Part shown: positions 50,915 to 58,292 of the stretch, piece by piece
How positions within the stretch are numbered: position 1 is the first letter of the stretch
Layout of the letters: each line of letters begins with the position of its first letter
From: G963556115 sp963677015
Lineage (GTDB): Bacteria > Planctomycetota > SZUA-567
DNA length: 64,000 nt
Direction of reading: 5' to 3'
Assembly: GCA_963677015.1 (NCBI GenBank)
Contig: OY781533.1
Location: forward strand, 2,728,001 to 2,792,000
Position numbers and translations under genes: made by a program
Notes under the pieces: model-generated
Databases searched by the model: none
Told to the model about the DNA's origin: nothing
What the model saw: only the letters and a program-made list of their open reading frames with translations

Positions 50915-50997
50915 ACTTTTACCCCTAAAGCAACCCGACACACCCGCTGTGTTCGACAATTAAGATGAACCAACTCAAACATAATTAAAATAACGCA

Positions 50998-51954
50998 CTA
51001 CCCTTCACGCGCCAATAACGCCAGCGCATTGAGCGCCGCCGCTGCCGCCGGCGAACCGCCCTTGGCGGTAGTATTGGCGATATACTCATGATCAGAGGCG
51101 ATAAGCGCCAGCTTGGACTCACGGGCGCCGACAAAACCTACCGGCAGTCCCACAACCAGTGCCGGACGCACCGCCATCTTCAGCAGCTGCCAGATAGCCG
51201 TTGGCGCATTACCGATCACCACCACCGCTCCGTCAAGCTGCTCCTCCAAGGAAATCATTGACGCCGCCGCCCGGGTACAGCCGTTCTTCCGGGCCAGCAC
51301 CGCCACCTCCAGCTCGGCAATCCGGCAGATAACCTCGGATCCGACCTTGGTCATCGCCGTCTTTAACATATTAACATCACAGATAATCGGTTTCCCCGCC
51401 CGCAGCGCCGCGATACCGCTGGCAACAGCCTTCTCTGAAAAACGGAGAGTATCGGCGAACGAATAATCCGCGGTTGAGTGAATAATCCGCCGCGCCACAA
51501 TCTTTTCACCGGTATTCATACGCGCATAACCTTCAAGCTTGGTATCGATTATCCGATGACTGAGCGTTTCGATATCGGCTCCCAGCTCGGGCAGCAGTTC
51601 ACAGTCGGTGGTTCTGGCGGCCATGCTCTCCCAGAGCGCGTCCTCAATTACCGAGAGTGAGGTATAATCAGGAAGCAGCTCTACCGATACCGCCGGATTG
51701 ACCACGGCGAAATCCTCTACCACCAGTGTCACCCGCTCCAGCACCCCCGCCCCGTCACAGACAGCCAGCGGAATTATTATTACCCGGGAAAAACCCGCCG
51801 CCGCCAGCTGCGAAAGCTGGGTCGCAAGCAAGCTCTCCTCGACTCCGAAGACCTCAACCTCCGCGGCCGGTATTCTCCGGTTAAGTCGCGCAATCAGCGC
51901 TGCAAAAGACTCTGTAACCGCGTTACCGGACTGTGTGAGAACGATTCCCGTATC
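50998..51954 (-). CDS. CbiX-like / precorrin-8X methylmutase (CbiC) fusion
   Basis: A 318-residue fusion. The N-terminal part (1 to about 110) has the alternating strand pattern of CbiX-type chelatases, but the metal-site motif near GILLVGHGSR reads GIVLTQSGNAVTE, so the catalytic His is missing. The C-terminal part is CbiC/CobH, which moves a methyl group to give hydrogenobyrinate or cobyrinate: IIHSTADYSFADTLRFS contains the catalytic His, followed by AGKPIICDVNMLKTAMTK, GNAPTAIWQLL, ALVVGLPVGFVGARESK and GGSPAAAAALNAL. Start at ATG 51954, with GGGGG upstream. No other cobalamin gene is near. First gene of the operon leading to a diguanylate cyclase, 83 bp away. Confidence 0.85.
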   Translation of the reverse strand, partial: DTGIVLTQSGNAVTESFAALIARLNRRIPAAEVEVFGVEESLLATQLSQLAAAGFSRVIIIPLAVCDGAGVLERVTLVVEDFAVVNPAVSVELLPDYTSLSVIEDALWESMAARTTDCELLPELGADIETLSHRIIDTKLEGYARMNTGEKIVARRIIHSTADYSFADTLRFSEKAVASGIAALRAGKPIICDVNMLKTAMTKVGSEVICRIAELEVAVLARKNGCTRAAASMISLEEQLDGAVVVIGNAPTAIWQLLKMAVRPALVVGLPVGFVGARESKLALIASDHEYIANTTAKGGSPAAAAALNALALLAREG

Positions 51955-52147
51955 CATTATCCCCCTTTTCTGCATTATCATGAACAAACACCTCATTATT
52001 TACGCCATTATACCTGATTTTACCGGCAAACTGTAGTGAAAACCCCATTAAATTTATCAATAATGAGCAAAATAGCACCTCTTTACGGCCGGGCAGTCAA
52101 AACGGCAAAAGCCCCGACTGAACACCGAGAACAAAAAGCTGATTGAC

Positions 52148-52177
52148 TTGTCCTAAATAATCCATAATCTTTATACT
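52148..52177 (+). promoter_or_regulatory. Promoter for lepB
   Basis: TTGTCC (52148-52153), 18-bp spacer, TATACT (52172-52177). Start near 52184, about 35 nt before the lepB ATG. The rest of the 264-bp divergent gap is AT-rich and shows no other signal. Confidence 0.5.
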
Positions 52178-52218
52178 ACTCGTTAATTTTATAAACTGCC
52201 ATCAGTAACTGGAAATAT

Positions 52219-53682
52219 ATGTCTAAAAAAACACCAAAGAAGCAATCCGCCAAAGAGGAGAAGCCCGGAAAAAAGAAGGAGAGCGCCTGGGAATTCACCC
52301 GTTCCATGGTCATCCTTATCGGTGCGGTGCTGCTTATCAAATTTTTTGTCTGTGATATCTTCTTTATTCCTACCGGCAGCATGGAGCAGACCCTCCACGG
52401 CCACCCGGACAACGGTGACCGCATACTCTGCACCAAACTGAACTATCTCTGGCGCAATCCCGAACGCTGGGAGGTCTTCGTCTTTAAATTCCCGTATGAA
52501 CAGACCCCCGAAGGTGATAACTCCAGCTACAAGGGTGAGTACTTCATCAAACGCTGTGTCGGTCTTCCCGGCGAATCACTCGCCCTTATCGGCGGCGATG
52601 TCTTTGTTCTGCCCTCTGAATACATAAATCAACCCGCAGTCGCTGAAAAAGCCGAACGCGCGGTAAAACCGGATCATATTCAGCGCACCCTGTGGCTGCC
52701 GGTATACAACGAAGATTTCAAAGATCTCAGCCTTGAGGAATTTCAGTATTACTGGCAGCTCCCGAAAACTGCGGCGAGCAGCCTGAGTATCAGCGGTTCC
52801 AGGCTGAATATAGACGCCGGGAACAACCCGATGACTATAACCTTCAAACCGCACACCCGTTTCGGCAGCCTCTCCGGCATACCCGACCGCTATGTACGCC
52901 GTCAGGTGGTTGAGTTCGCCTGTCCGGTTATAGGATGTAAAGGCCGAGTCCGCAAAACCGTGACCTCGCCGAAGATGACCGCCCGCTGTCCGATATGCGG
53001 TGAATATCTGCAGGAGTCCGATGTTATCAGCTATGATTTCCGCACCGGCTATCCGTCAAATTATCAGTCCAGCTTCGAGAAGGTCTCCAAGGTGGCGGTA
53101 CCCCAGTACCGCGGCGAGTGGTGGCACTTCGTGCCCGATCTCTCGCTTACCACCGGTGTTACTCTCAAAGACAGTAAAAGCAGTATCCTCTACACTATTA
53201 TAGTTGATAATACCACCTATAACGCCCGACTCACCGCCACAAATCTGGAACTCACCAAAGGCGAAGAGAAACTGCAGGATATCCCTCTGGCTCTCACCCC
53301 AGAGAAGCAGGCGGATTTTCAGTTCTACCACTTAGACGGACAGCTCAGAGCCTACCTGAACGGCAAAGAACTCTGTGACATTACCGTCGATCCGACCCAC
53401 CTCAGTTCCGCAATCACCAATCCGCAGAAGACCGATGTCGCACTCACCTTCTCCGGCGGTGTTACCCTTGATAATATCGATATCAAACGTGATATCTTCT
53501 ATTACAACTACCGTGACAGCCGCGGCTTCTTCCGGCTTCCGGCAGATGGCTATATGGCACTCGGCGACAACTGCCCCTCTTCAAATGACTCGCGTTTCTG
53601 GGGACCGGTACCGCAGGCGAATCTCACCGGTACCGCGCAATTTGTCTGGTGGCCGCTGCACGCCATCAAGATGCTCCATTAA
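52219..53682 (+). CDS. lepB: Signal peptidase I with a large inserted region
   Basis: Membrane-bound type I signal peptidase that removes export signals. At 487 residues it is far longer than most (E. coli 324). A basic N-terminus and a single helix (29-50) precede the catalytic Ser54 in IPTGSMEQTL; the general-base Lys111 lies in YFIKRCVGLPGES; the closing boxes GDN (449-451) and SNDSRFWGPVP are intact. Between box D and box E is an insertion of about 320 residues. It contains a zinc-ribbon-like set of cysteines (CPVIGC at 235-240, CPIC at 257-260) and a beta-rich part that resembles laminin-G/concanavalin-like domains (DGQLRAYLNGKELCDITVD). The insertion's role is unknown. Confidence 0.9.
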   Translation: MSKKTPKKQSAKEEKPGKKKESAWEFTRSMVILIGAVLLIKFFVCDIFFIPTGSMEQTLHGHPDNGDRILCTKLNYLWRNPERWEVFVFKFPYEQTPEGDNSSYKGEYFIKRCVGLPGESLALIGGDVFVLPSEYINQPAVAEKAERAVKPDHIQRTLWLPVYNEDFKDLSLEEFQYYWQLPKTAASSLSISGSRLNIDAGNNPMTITFKPHTRFGSLSGIPDRYVRRQVVEFACPVIGCKGRVRKTVTSPKMTARCPICGEYLQESDVISYDFRTGYPSNYQSSFEKVSKVAVPQYRGEWWHFVPDLSLTTGVTLKDSKSSILYTIIVDNTTYNARLTATNLELTKGEEKLQDIPLALTPEKQADFQFYHLDGQLRAYLNGKELCDITVDPTHLSSAITNPQKTDVALTFSGGVTLDNIDIKRDIFYYNYRDSRGFFRLPADGYMALGDNCPSSNDSRFWGPVPQANLTGTAQFVWWPLHAIKMLH

Positions 53683-53717
53683 TTTTCGTAAAAAACACTT
53701 AATTTCAGGATTTACCC

Positions 53718-53745
53718 TTGCAAAGCAAGGCATGACAGCTATACT
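53718..53745 (+). promoter_or_regulatory. Promoter for rpsU
   Basis: TTGCAA (53718-53723), 16-bp spacer, TATACT (53740-53745). Transcription should begin near 53752, only about 8 nt before a terminator-like hairpin. Confidence 0.6.
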
Positions 53746-53759
53746 TTTTAATTCCTACT

Positions 53760-53796
53760 CGGTGTTGATACCTTCAACACCGGGGTTATTTTTTTC
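53760..53796 (+). terminator. Terminator-like hairpin, lepB end or rpsU attenuator
   Basis: CGGTGTTGA (53760-53768) pairs with TCAACACCG (53774-53782) around 5 nt; with an extra wobble and a C-G pair the stem reaches 11 bp. It is followed by GGTTATTTTTTT. It stands between the rpsU promoter and the rpsU start, so besides ending lepB it may attenuate rpsU. Confidence 0.75.
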
Positions 53797-53830
53797 ACTT
53801 TTGATAAAAACCTGAGAGGGGGTGATAACT

Positions 53831-54100
53831 TTGCTACGTCTCGATTTAAAGCCAGGTGAGTCTCTTGACAAGGCACTGCGCCGTTTCAAGAAGCTCTGTA
53901 ACCGTGAAGGTCTTACCCGCGATATGCGCCGTACTACCTGTTACGAAAAGCCAAGCGAGGCTAACAAGCGAATCAAGCGCGAACAGGAACGTGCCCGCGC
54001 TAAACTTTCTCGTCAGGGAGATAAGCGTAAGCAGAAAGCCAGAAAGATGCGCATGAAAGCCATCAAGTCAGCCAAGAGATCGTCTGATTCAAACAAGTAG
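53831..54100 (+). CDS. rpsU: 30S ribosomal protein S21
   Basis: Small basic ribosomal protein of the 30S subunit. From TTG 53831 the product has 89 residues: MLRLDLKPGESLDKALRRFKKLCNREG holds the family core (ESLDKALRRFKK), and a strongly basic tail follows. Many S21 proteins have 55-70 residues, so the C-terminal extension (REQERARAKLSRQGDKRKQKARK region) is long. TTG is chosen because AGGGGG stands 8 nt before it; GTG 53822 is in frame but overlaps that site. It has its own promoter, with a terminator-like hairpin in the leader, and a strong terminator behind. Confidence 0.92.
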   Translation: MLRLDLKPGESLDKALRRFKKLCNREGLTRDMRRTTCYEKPSEANKRIKREQERARAKLSRQGDKRKQKARKMRMKAIKSAKRSSDSNK

Positions 54101-54122
54101 TCTGCACGCTTGCAATATTTAT

Positions 54123-54150
54123 CGGGGCACCCTGCATTCAGGGTGCCCCG
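54123..54150 (+). terminator. Terminator of rpsU
   Basis: CGGGGCACCCTG (54123-54134) pairs perfectly with CAGGGTGCCCCG (54139-54150) around a 4-nt loop, followed by ATTCATTAT. 22 bp after the stop codon. Confidence 0.88.
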
Positions 54151-54264
54151 ATTCATTATAAATCATTATTGATTTAATAATTGTATTGAAGCCGATAATT
54201 GCTATAATACGTGGAAGTGTTAACGGATTTTGAGTGCAAGTACTGCATAATAAGGACATAATCA

Positions 54265-55227
54265 ATGAAAAATATAGTAATGCTTATAATAATATTCCTG
54301 CTGGGCTTTACCTTCTTAAGCGGCTGCGAACAGCCGGCTGCCGATACCCAGGCCGAGAAAAAAGCCGCGGACTCCAAGGACGCGGAGAACGCTGATGCCG
54401 ACGGTGAGGAGACTCCTCCACCAGCCGCCTACTGGTCACCGGAGCACACCAAACTCCGAGTCGCGGTAAGTATTCCACCTCAGAAATACTTTATCGAGCA
54501 GATCGGCGGTGACAATGTAGAAGTAGTAAGCATGCTTGAGGAGAGCGATGATTTCCGTACTTCCACCCCGTCAGATGACAAGATTGCAGCACTGTCTCAG
54601 GCCGATCTCTTCTTCATGATCGGAGCACCGTTTGAGACCAAGATCAGCATGCCCGCTTCCGTCGTCGGTGTCGATGTCCGCAAGGATCTCAAGCTCAAGC
54701 CTTACTCGGCACAGGCCGAGTACCTCAACGCTGTCAAAGACAGCCATGACGACCCATTCTTCTGGCTCTCGCCAACCATGGTTATCCAGAGCTCATCAGC
54801 AATGTACCTGAACCTCCGCGACCACAGCAATGGCGACCGGGAGCAGATACGCACCAACTATACTCACTTTGTGCGCAACCTGAACAATCTTGAAGGCGAT
54901 ATTCACCGTATACTGCTCAACTCAGTTGACAGCACAGTCTACACCGATTATCCGGCACTCGGTTACTTCGGCACCACCTTCAGCATCAAACAGAAAGTAT
55001 TTGATTCCAACGGCGGCGGCGATATAAACGACCTCGCCCGCGCGGCAATCAAGGAGGATGTGCATACTGTATTCTTCGGACCGTTCCTGCCTCAGGGTGT
55101 TCAGGGTAATCTTTCCGAGCTGATCAAGGGTACTGTAGCTCCTCTGAATCCGCTCCGCGCCGATTATACCAGCAACCTGCTGGATATCGCCCAGACCATC
55201 GCCCGCGGCAGCGACAAGGCAAGGTAA
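54265..55227 (+). CDS. ZnuA/TroA-like lipoprotein lacking metal-binding histidines
   Basis: A 320-residue lipoprotein: signal MKNIVMLIIIFLLGFTFLSGC with lipidated Cys21, an acidic Ala/Asp/Glu spacer to about residue 55, then a cluster A-I metal-binding-protein fold (RVAVSIPPQKYFIEQIGGDNVEVVSML). In zinc and manganese binders the three His ligands lie in PxxxPHxYEP, DPHxWLSP and HxAFGYFA. Here the regions read ESDDFRTSTPSDD, DPFFWLSP and YPALGYFGTTF, with every His replaced. It should therefore not bind zinc in the usual way. It precedes the lptB-like ATPase gene by 56 bp in the same direction; no cognate permease gene is present. Role unknown. Confidence 0.78.
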   Translation: MKNIVMLIIIFLLGFTFLSGCEQPAADTQAEKKAADSKDAENADADGEETPPPAAYWSPEHTKLRVAVSIPPQKYFIEQIGGDNVEVVSMLEESDDFRTSTPSDDKIAALSQADLFFMIGAPFETKISMPASVVGVDVRKDLKLKPYSAQAEYLNAVKDSHDDPFFWLSPTMVIQSSSAMYLNLRDHSNGDREQIRTNYTHFVRNLNNLEGDIHRILLNSVDSTVYTDYPALGYFGTTFSIKQKVFDSNGGGDINDLARAAIKEDVHTVFFGPFLPQGVQGNLSELIKGTVAPLNPLRADYTSNLLDIAQTIARGSDKAR

Positions 55228-55283
55228 CAGCCCCACCGGAACCGTATTATTTTTTTGCAGGTAGAATTTGGAGATAACGCGTT

Positions 55284-56411
55284 ATGCCACTCTTGGAAGT
55301 TCGTGGATTACAAAAGACATATAATGGCCGCAGAGTTGTGGATGGAGTAGATTTCCATGTCGGTCATTCAGAGATAGTAGGGCTTCTCGGCCCCAACGGT
55401 GCGGGAAAGACCACAACCTTCCGCATGCTTATGGGCATGGTGAAAGCCGAAGCCGGTGATGTCAAGCTGGCAGGCGAGGACATCTCCAACAACCCGATGT
55501 ACAAGCGCGCGCGCAAAGGCATGGGCTACCTCTCACAGGAACCAAGCATCTTCCGTAATCTCTCGGTAGAGGATAATATTCTGGCGATTCTGGAGACTCA
55601 AAACGTCACCCGCTCCGAACGGCAGCAGCGCCTGACCGAGCTTATCGCCGATCTCGGACTTTCACGGGTAGCCGCGAGCAGAGCCAGCACCCTCTCCGGC
55701 GGTGAGAGACGCCGTCTGGAAATAGCCAGAGCTCTGGTAACCGATCCGGACATAATGATGCTCGACGAGCCTTTCGCAGGTGTCGACCCGAAAGCCTGCG
55801 CCGATATTCAGAAGATAATCTCTTCACTGCGGGTACGCGGCATGAGTATTCTCATCACCGACCACAACGTCTTCGAGACCTTTGCCATCTCCGACCGGGT
55901 ATACATTATTCATGACGGCAAGGTACTCAAACACGGCTCACCCGAAGACCTCATCAATGACAAACAGGCACAGCGCCTCTATCTCGGGGACAAATTTGAC
56001 GACATGGGCAACGCTTTCCAGAGACTGCGCACCCAGATTGCCGAGAAGAGCCAGAGCAGTCCGTCTCCACGTATCGGACGTACCACCAGAATTATCCGGC
56101 TTGAAGAGGCGGAACACCGTAGAAAAATGTCGAAAGAGTACTTTGATCAGGAGGCAAAGAGCAAGGCCAATCTCGCCAAGACCATTCCACCGGTATCAGG
56201 ATCCAAAGCCGGACCGGCAGCTGCCCAGACACCTCCGGGAGCAACCGCGCCCAAACACACACCGGCACCTTCAGAGCTTGAGGGCGACGGTATTGTCCAG
56301 AAACAGCCGCAGCAACCGGATAGCAACAGCTCCACCTCACAGAAGCAGAAGGTTGTCCTCACCCGCAAGCGCGAGGATAAAGAGACTCCTTCAGAACCCA
56401 AAGACAAATAG
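55284..56411 (+). CDS. lptB: LptB-like LPS-export ATPase with long C-terminal tail
   Basis: ABC ATPase of 375 residues. The first 240 match LptB, the ATPase that drives lipopolysaccharide transport by LptB2FGC: Walker A GPNGAGKTTT (36-45), Q-loop YLSQEPSIFRNLSVEDNI, signature LSGGERRRLEIARAL (137-151), Walker B IMMLDEPFAGVDP and switch ITDHNVFETF. LptB normally ends near residue 240. Here an extra 130 residues follow: a charged helical part (RLRTQIAEKSQSS, RLEEAEHRRKMSKEYFDQEAKSK) and a Pro/Ala/Gln-rich low-complexity tail. GGAG precedes the ATG. lptA and lptC are not adjacent; a ZnuA-like lipoprotein gene lies upstream. A terminator follows. Confidence 0.87.
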   Translation: MPLLEVRGLQKTYNGRRVVDGVDFHVGHSEIVGLLGPNGAGKTTTFRMLMGMVKAEAGDVKLAGEDISNNPMYKRARKGMGYLSQEPSIFRNLSVEDNILAILETQNVTRSERQQRLTELIADLGLSRVAASRASTLSGGERRRLEIARALVTDPDIMMLDEPFAGVDPKACADIQKIISSLRVRGMSILITDHNVFETFAISDRVYIIHDGKVLKHGSPEDLINDKQAQRLYLGDKFDDMGNAFQRLRTQIAEKSQSSPSPRIGRTTRIIRLEEAEHRRKMSKEYFDQEAKSKANLAKTIPPVSGSKAGPAAAQTPPGATAPKHTPAPSELEGDGIVQKQPQQPDSNSSTSQKQKVVLTRKREDKETPSEPKDK

Positions 56412-56427
56412 AATTTTTACTGTCAGT

Positions 56428-56452
56428 AAAGCCGGAGTTCTGCTCCGGCTTT
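56428..56452 (+). terminator. Terminator of the lptB gene
   Basis: AAAGCCGGAG (56428-56437) pairs perfectly with CTCCGGCTTT (56443-56452) around a 5-nt loop, and the T residues extend to ATTCATTT. About 17 bp past the stop. Confidence 0.88.
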
Positions 56453-56537
56453 ATTCATTTCCTATTTACAAAAATTCCCGCAGCGCTACAGTATATATAA
56501 TCATAACAGCGGCAGACTCTCCGGAAAGGTTTTGAAC

Positions 56538-58103
56538 GTGGGCAGCAAGGGAAGAATACAGACAGATTTCTTCAGCAACCGTGACGATACCAGCGGTCTG
56601 CGTGACCGCTCGTTAAACAGCGGCATCTGGATAATGATCGGGCAGCTCGGAGGGCACTCGCTACGGCTGATCTCCATCGTTATTCTCGCGCGCCTGCTGA
56701 CTCCGGAGGATTACGGGCTGATCGCTATGGTGGCGGTACTTACCAATTTCATCCAGATGTTCAAGGATATCGGGCTGAATGTCGCCACAATCCAGAGTCC
56801 GCAGATCACCCGGCAGGAAGTGAGCAATCTCTTCTGGTATAACTCACTTATCAGTCTGCTTCTGGGGCTGATAGTCGCCTCCTGCGCGCCGCTAATAACC
56901 TGGTTCTACCAGCGCAGTGAACTGCTGTATATCACGATCACCCTCGCTTTCTCCTTTCCGATATCCGGACTTATTATCCAGCATATAGCGCTGCTGCAGC
57001 GCCAGCTCCAATACCGGCAGGTGGCATTTATCCAGATCCTCAGCTGCTGCGTGAGCATTGTCTGCGCCGTTACCGCCGCGGTTCTCGGCTGCGGCTACTG
57101 GTCACTGGTGATAATGGAGCTCAGCGGAGTTATCAGCACCACCGCCTTCGCCTTTTACTTCTGCCCCTGGCTGCCGCAGCGGTATTCACGCCACACCAGG
57201 ACCGCGCATTATCTCAAGTTCGGCGGCTATCTCACCGGGAGCAATTTCTGTGATTACTTCGCCAGCAACCTCGACAAGCTCCTGATCGGCAAGACGCTGA
57301 ATCCCGCCATTCTCGGCCAATACACCAAAGCCTGCGACCTCTCACTGCTGCCGCTGCGCAAGATATCCTACCCGCTCAATAATCTCGGAGTAGCGACCCT
57401 GAGTAAACTTCACGACGAACCTGACCGCTACCGCAACTACTATACCTTCGCTCAGGAAGCACTGCTGCTGGTGCTCGGCCCGCTCTTCGCCCTCGGCTTC
57501 AGCTGCAGCCATAATGTCTTCGCCCTCTTTCTGGGCAGCCAATGGCTCGCCGCGGCACCGATATTCTCCTGGTTCTGCCTGCTCTCCTTCGCCACCACCT
57601 GCACCTCGCCCAACCGCTGGCTCTTCCTGAGTCAGGGACGCAGCCGGGATTTTCTAATCCTGACCCTGATCGGGGCGGCAGTCTCAATGCTGGCCTTCTT
57701 CGGCGGCATCCGCTTCGGTATAATGGGTATCACCATCTGCTATACTCTCAGCACCCTGCTTATCCGCACCCCGCTCTCACTCTTCATGAGTTCGCGCAGC
57801 GGTCCGGTAAGCCTGCGCGATCAACTCGGTGTCATCCTGCCGACCCTCCTGCTCTCAGCGGTGATGGCCGGAATAATCAAACTGCTCCTGACCCAGCTGC
57901 AACCACAATCAGATATCGTCGCTATTGCCCTGGCACTGGCTGTATACCTGCTCTGCTTCGCCACCGCCTTCATAATCAGCTCCAGCTGGCGCCGACGGCT
58001 CAGCCGGCTGCTGCGTATCCTGCTGGAGAAACTTAAGTTGCCGGTACCGGCGATAATCCTCCGTAACAGTTCACCAGCCAGCCGCAACCAGCAGCACAAA
58101 TAA
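56538..58103 (+). CDS. Polysaccharide flippase (Wzx/WzxC-like, MOP superfamily)
   Basis: Membrane protein of 521 residues with about fourteen helices, resembling WzxC/AmsL-type exporters that flip lipid-linked repeat units across the inner membrane. The N-terminal pattern SGIWIMIGQLGGHSLRLISIVILARLLTPEDYGLIAMVAV is typical of the family, as are the GLNVATIQSPQITRQEVSNLFW region and LDKLLIGKTLNPAILGQYTKA. The GTG at 56538 is chosen because GGAAAGG is 8 nt upstream; TTG 56532 is in frame but too close. No glycosyltransferases flank it. The repeat-unit type is unknown; a link to the PelA-like pair is not supported by position. The 3' gap to the convergent GH57 gene shows no clear terminator. Confidence 0.85.
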   Translation: MGSKGRIQTDFFSNRDDTSGLRDRSLNSGIWIMIGQLGGHSLRLISIVILARLLTPEDYGLIAMVAVLTNFIQMFKDIGLNVATIQSPQITRQEVSNLFWYNSLISLLLGLIVASCAPLITWFYQRSELLYITITLAFSFPISGLIIQHIALLQRQLQYRQVAFIQILSCCVSIVCAVTAAVLGCGYWSLVIMELSGVISTTAFAFYFCPWLPQRYSRHTRTAHYLKFGGYLTGSNFCDYFASNLDKLLIGKTLNPAILGQYTKACDLSLLPLRKISYPLNNLGVATLSKLHDEPDRYRNYYTFAQEALLLVLGPLFALGFSCSHNVFALFLGSQWLAAAPIFSWFCLLSFATTCTSPNRWLFLSQGRSRDFLILTLIGAAVSMLAFFGGIRFGIMGITICYTLSTLLIRTPLSLFMSSRSGPVSLRDQLGVILPTLLLSAVMAGIIKLLLTQLQPQSDIVAIALALAVYLLCFATAFIISSSWRRRLSRLLRILLEKLKLPVPAIILRNSSPASRNQQHK

Positions 58104-58292
58104 CAGACTGCAAGCCAACCGCCGCAACCGCAGGCATCACCTCAGCCGAGCCTGAACAGCAGCAGCAATCCAGTCGAGACGTCCAAGACAATTTCGCCAC
58201 CGTAGTATCAGTAAAGCTGTACCACCGTCACAAAAAACCAATTGATTTATGAGAATTAGAGAACAGAACTGTTCAGAAAATGCCGCTACGCG

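Noticed and set aside
58261..58274. Palindrome GAACAG-AA-CTGTTC between convergent genes
   Set aside because: Short, without a promoter or T-run nearby; it cannot be assigned as operator or terminator.
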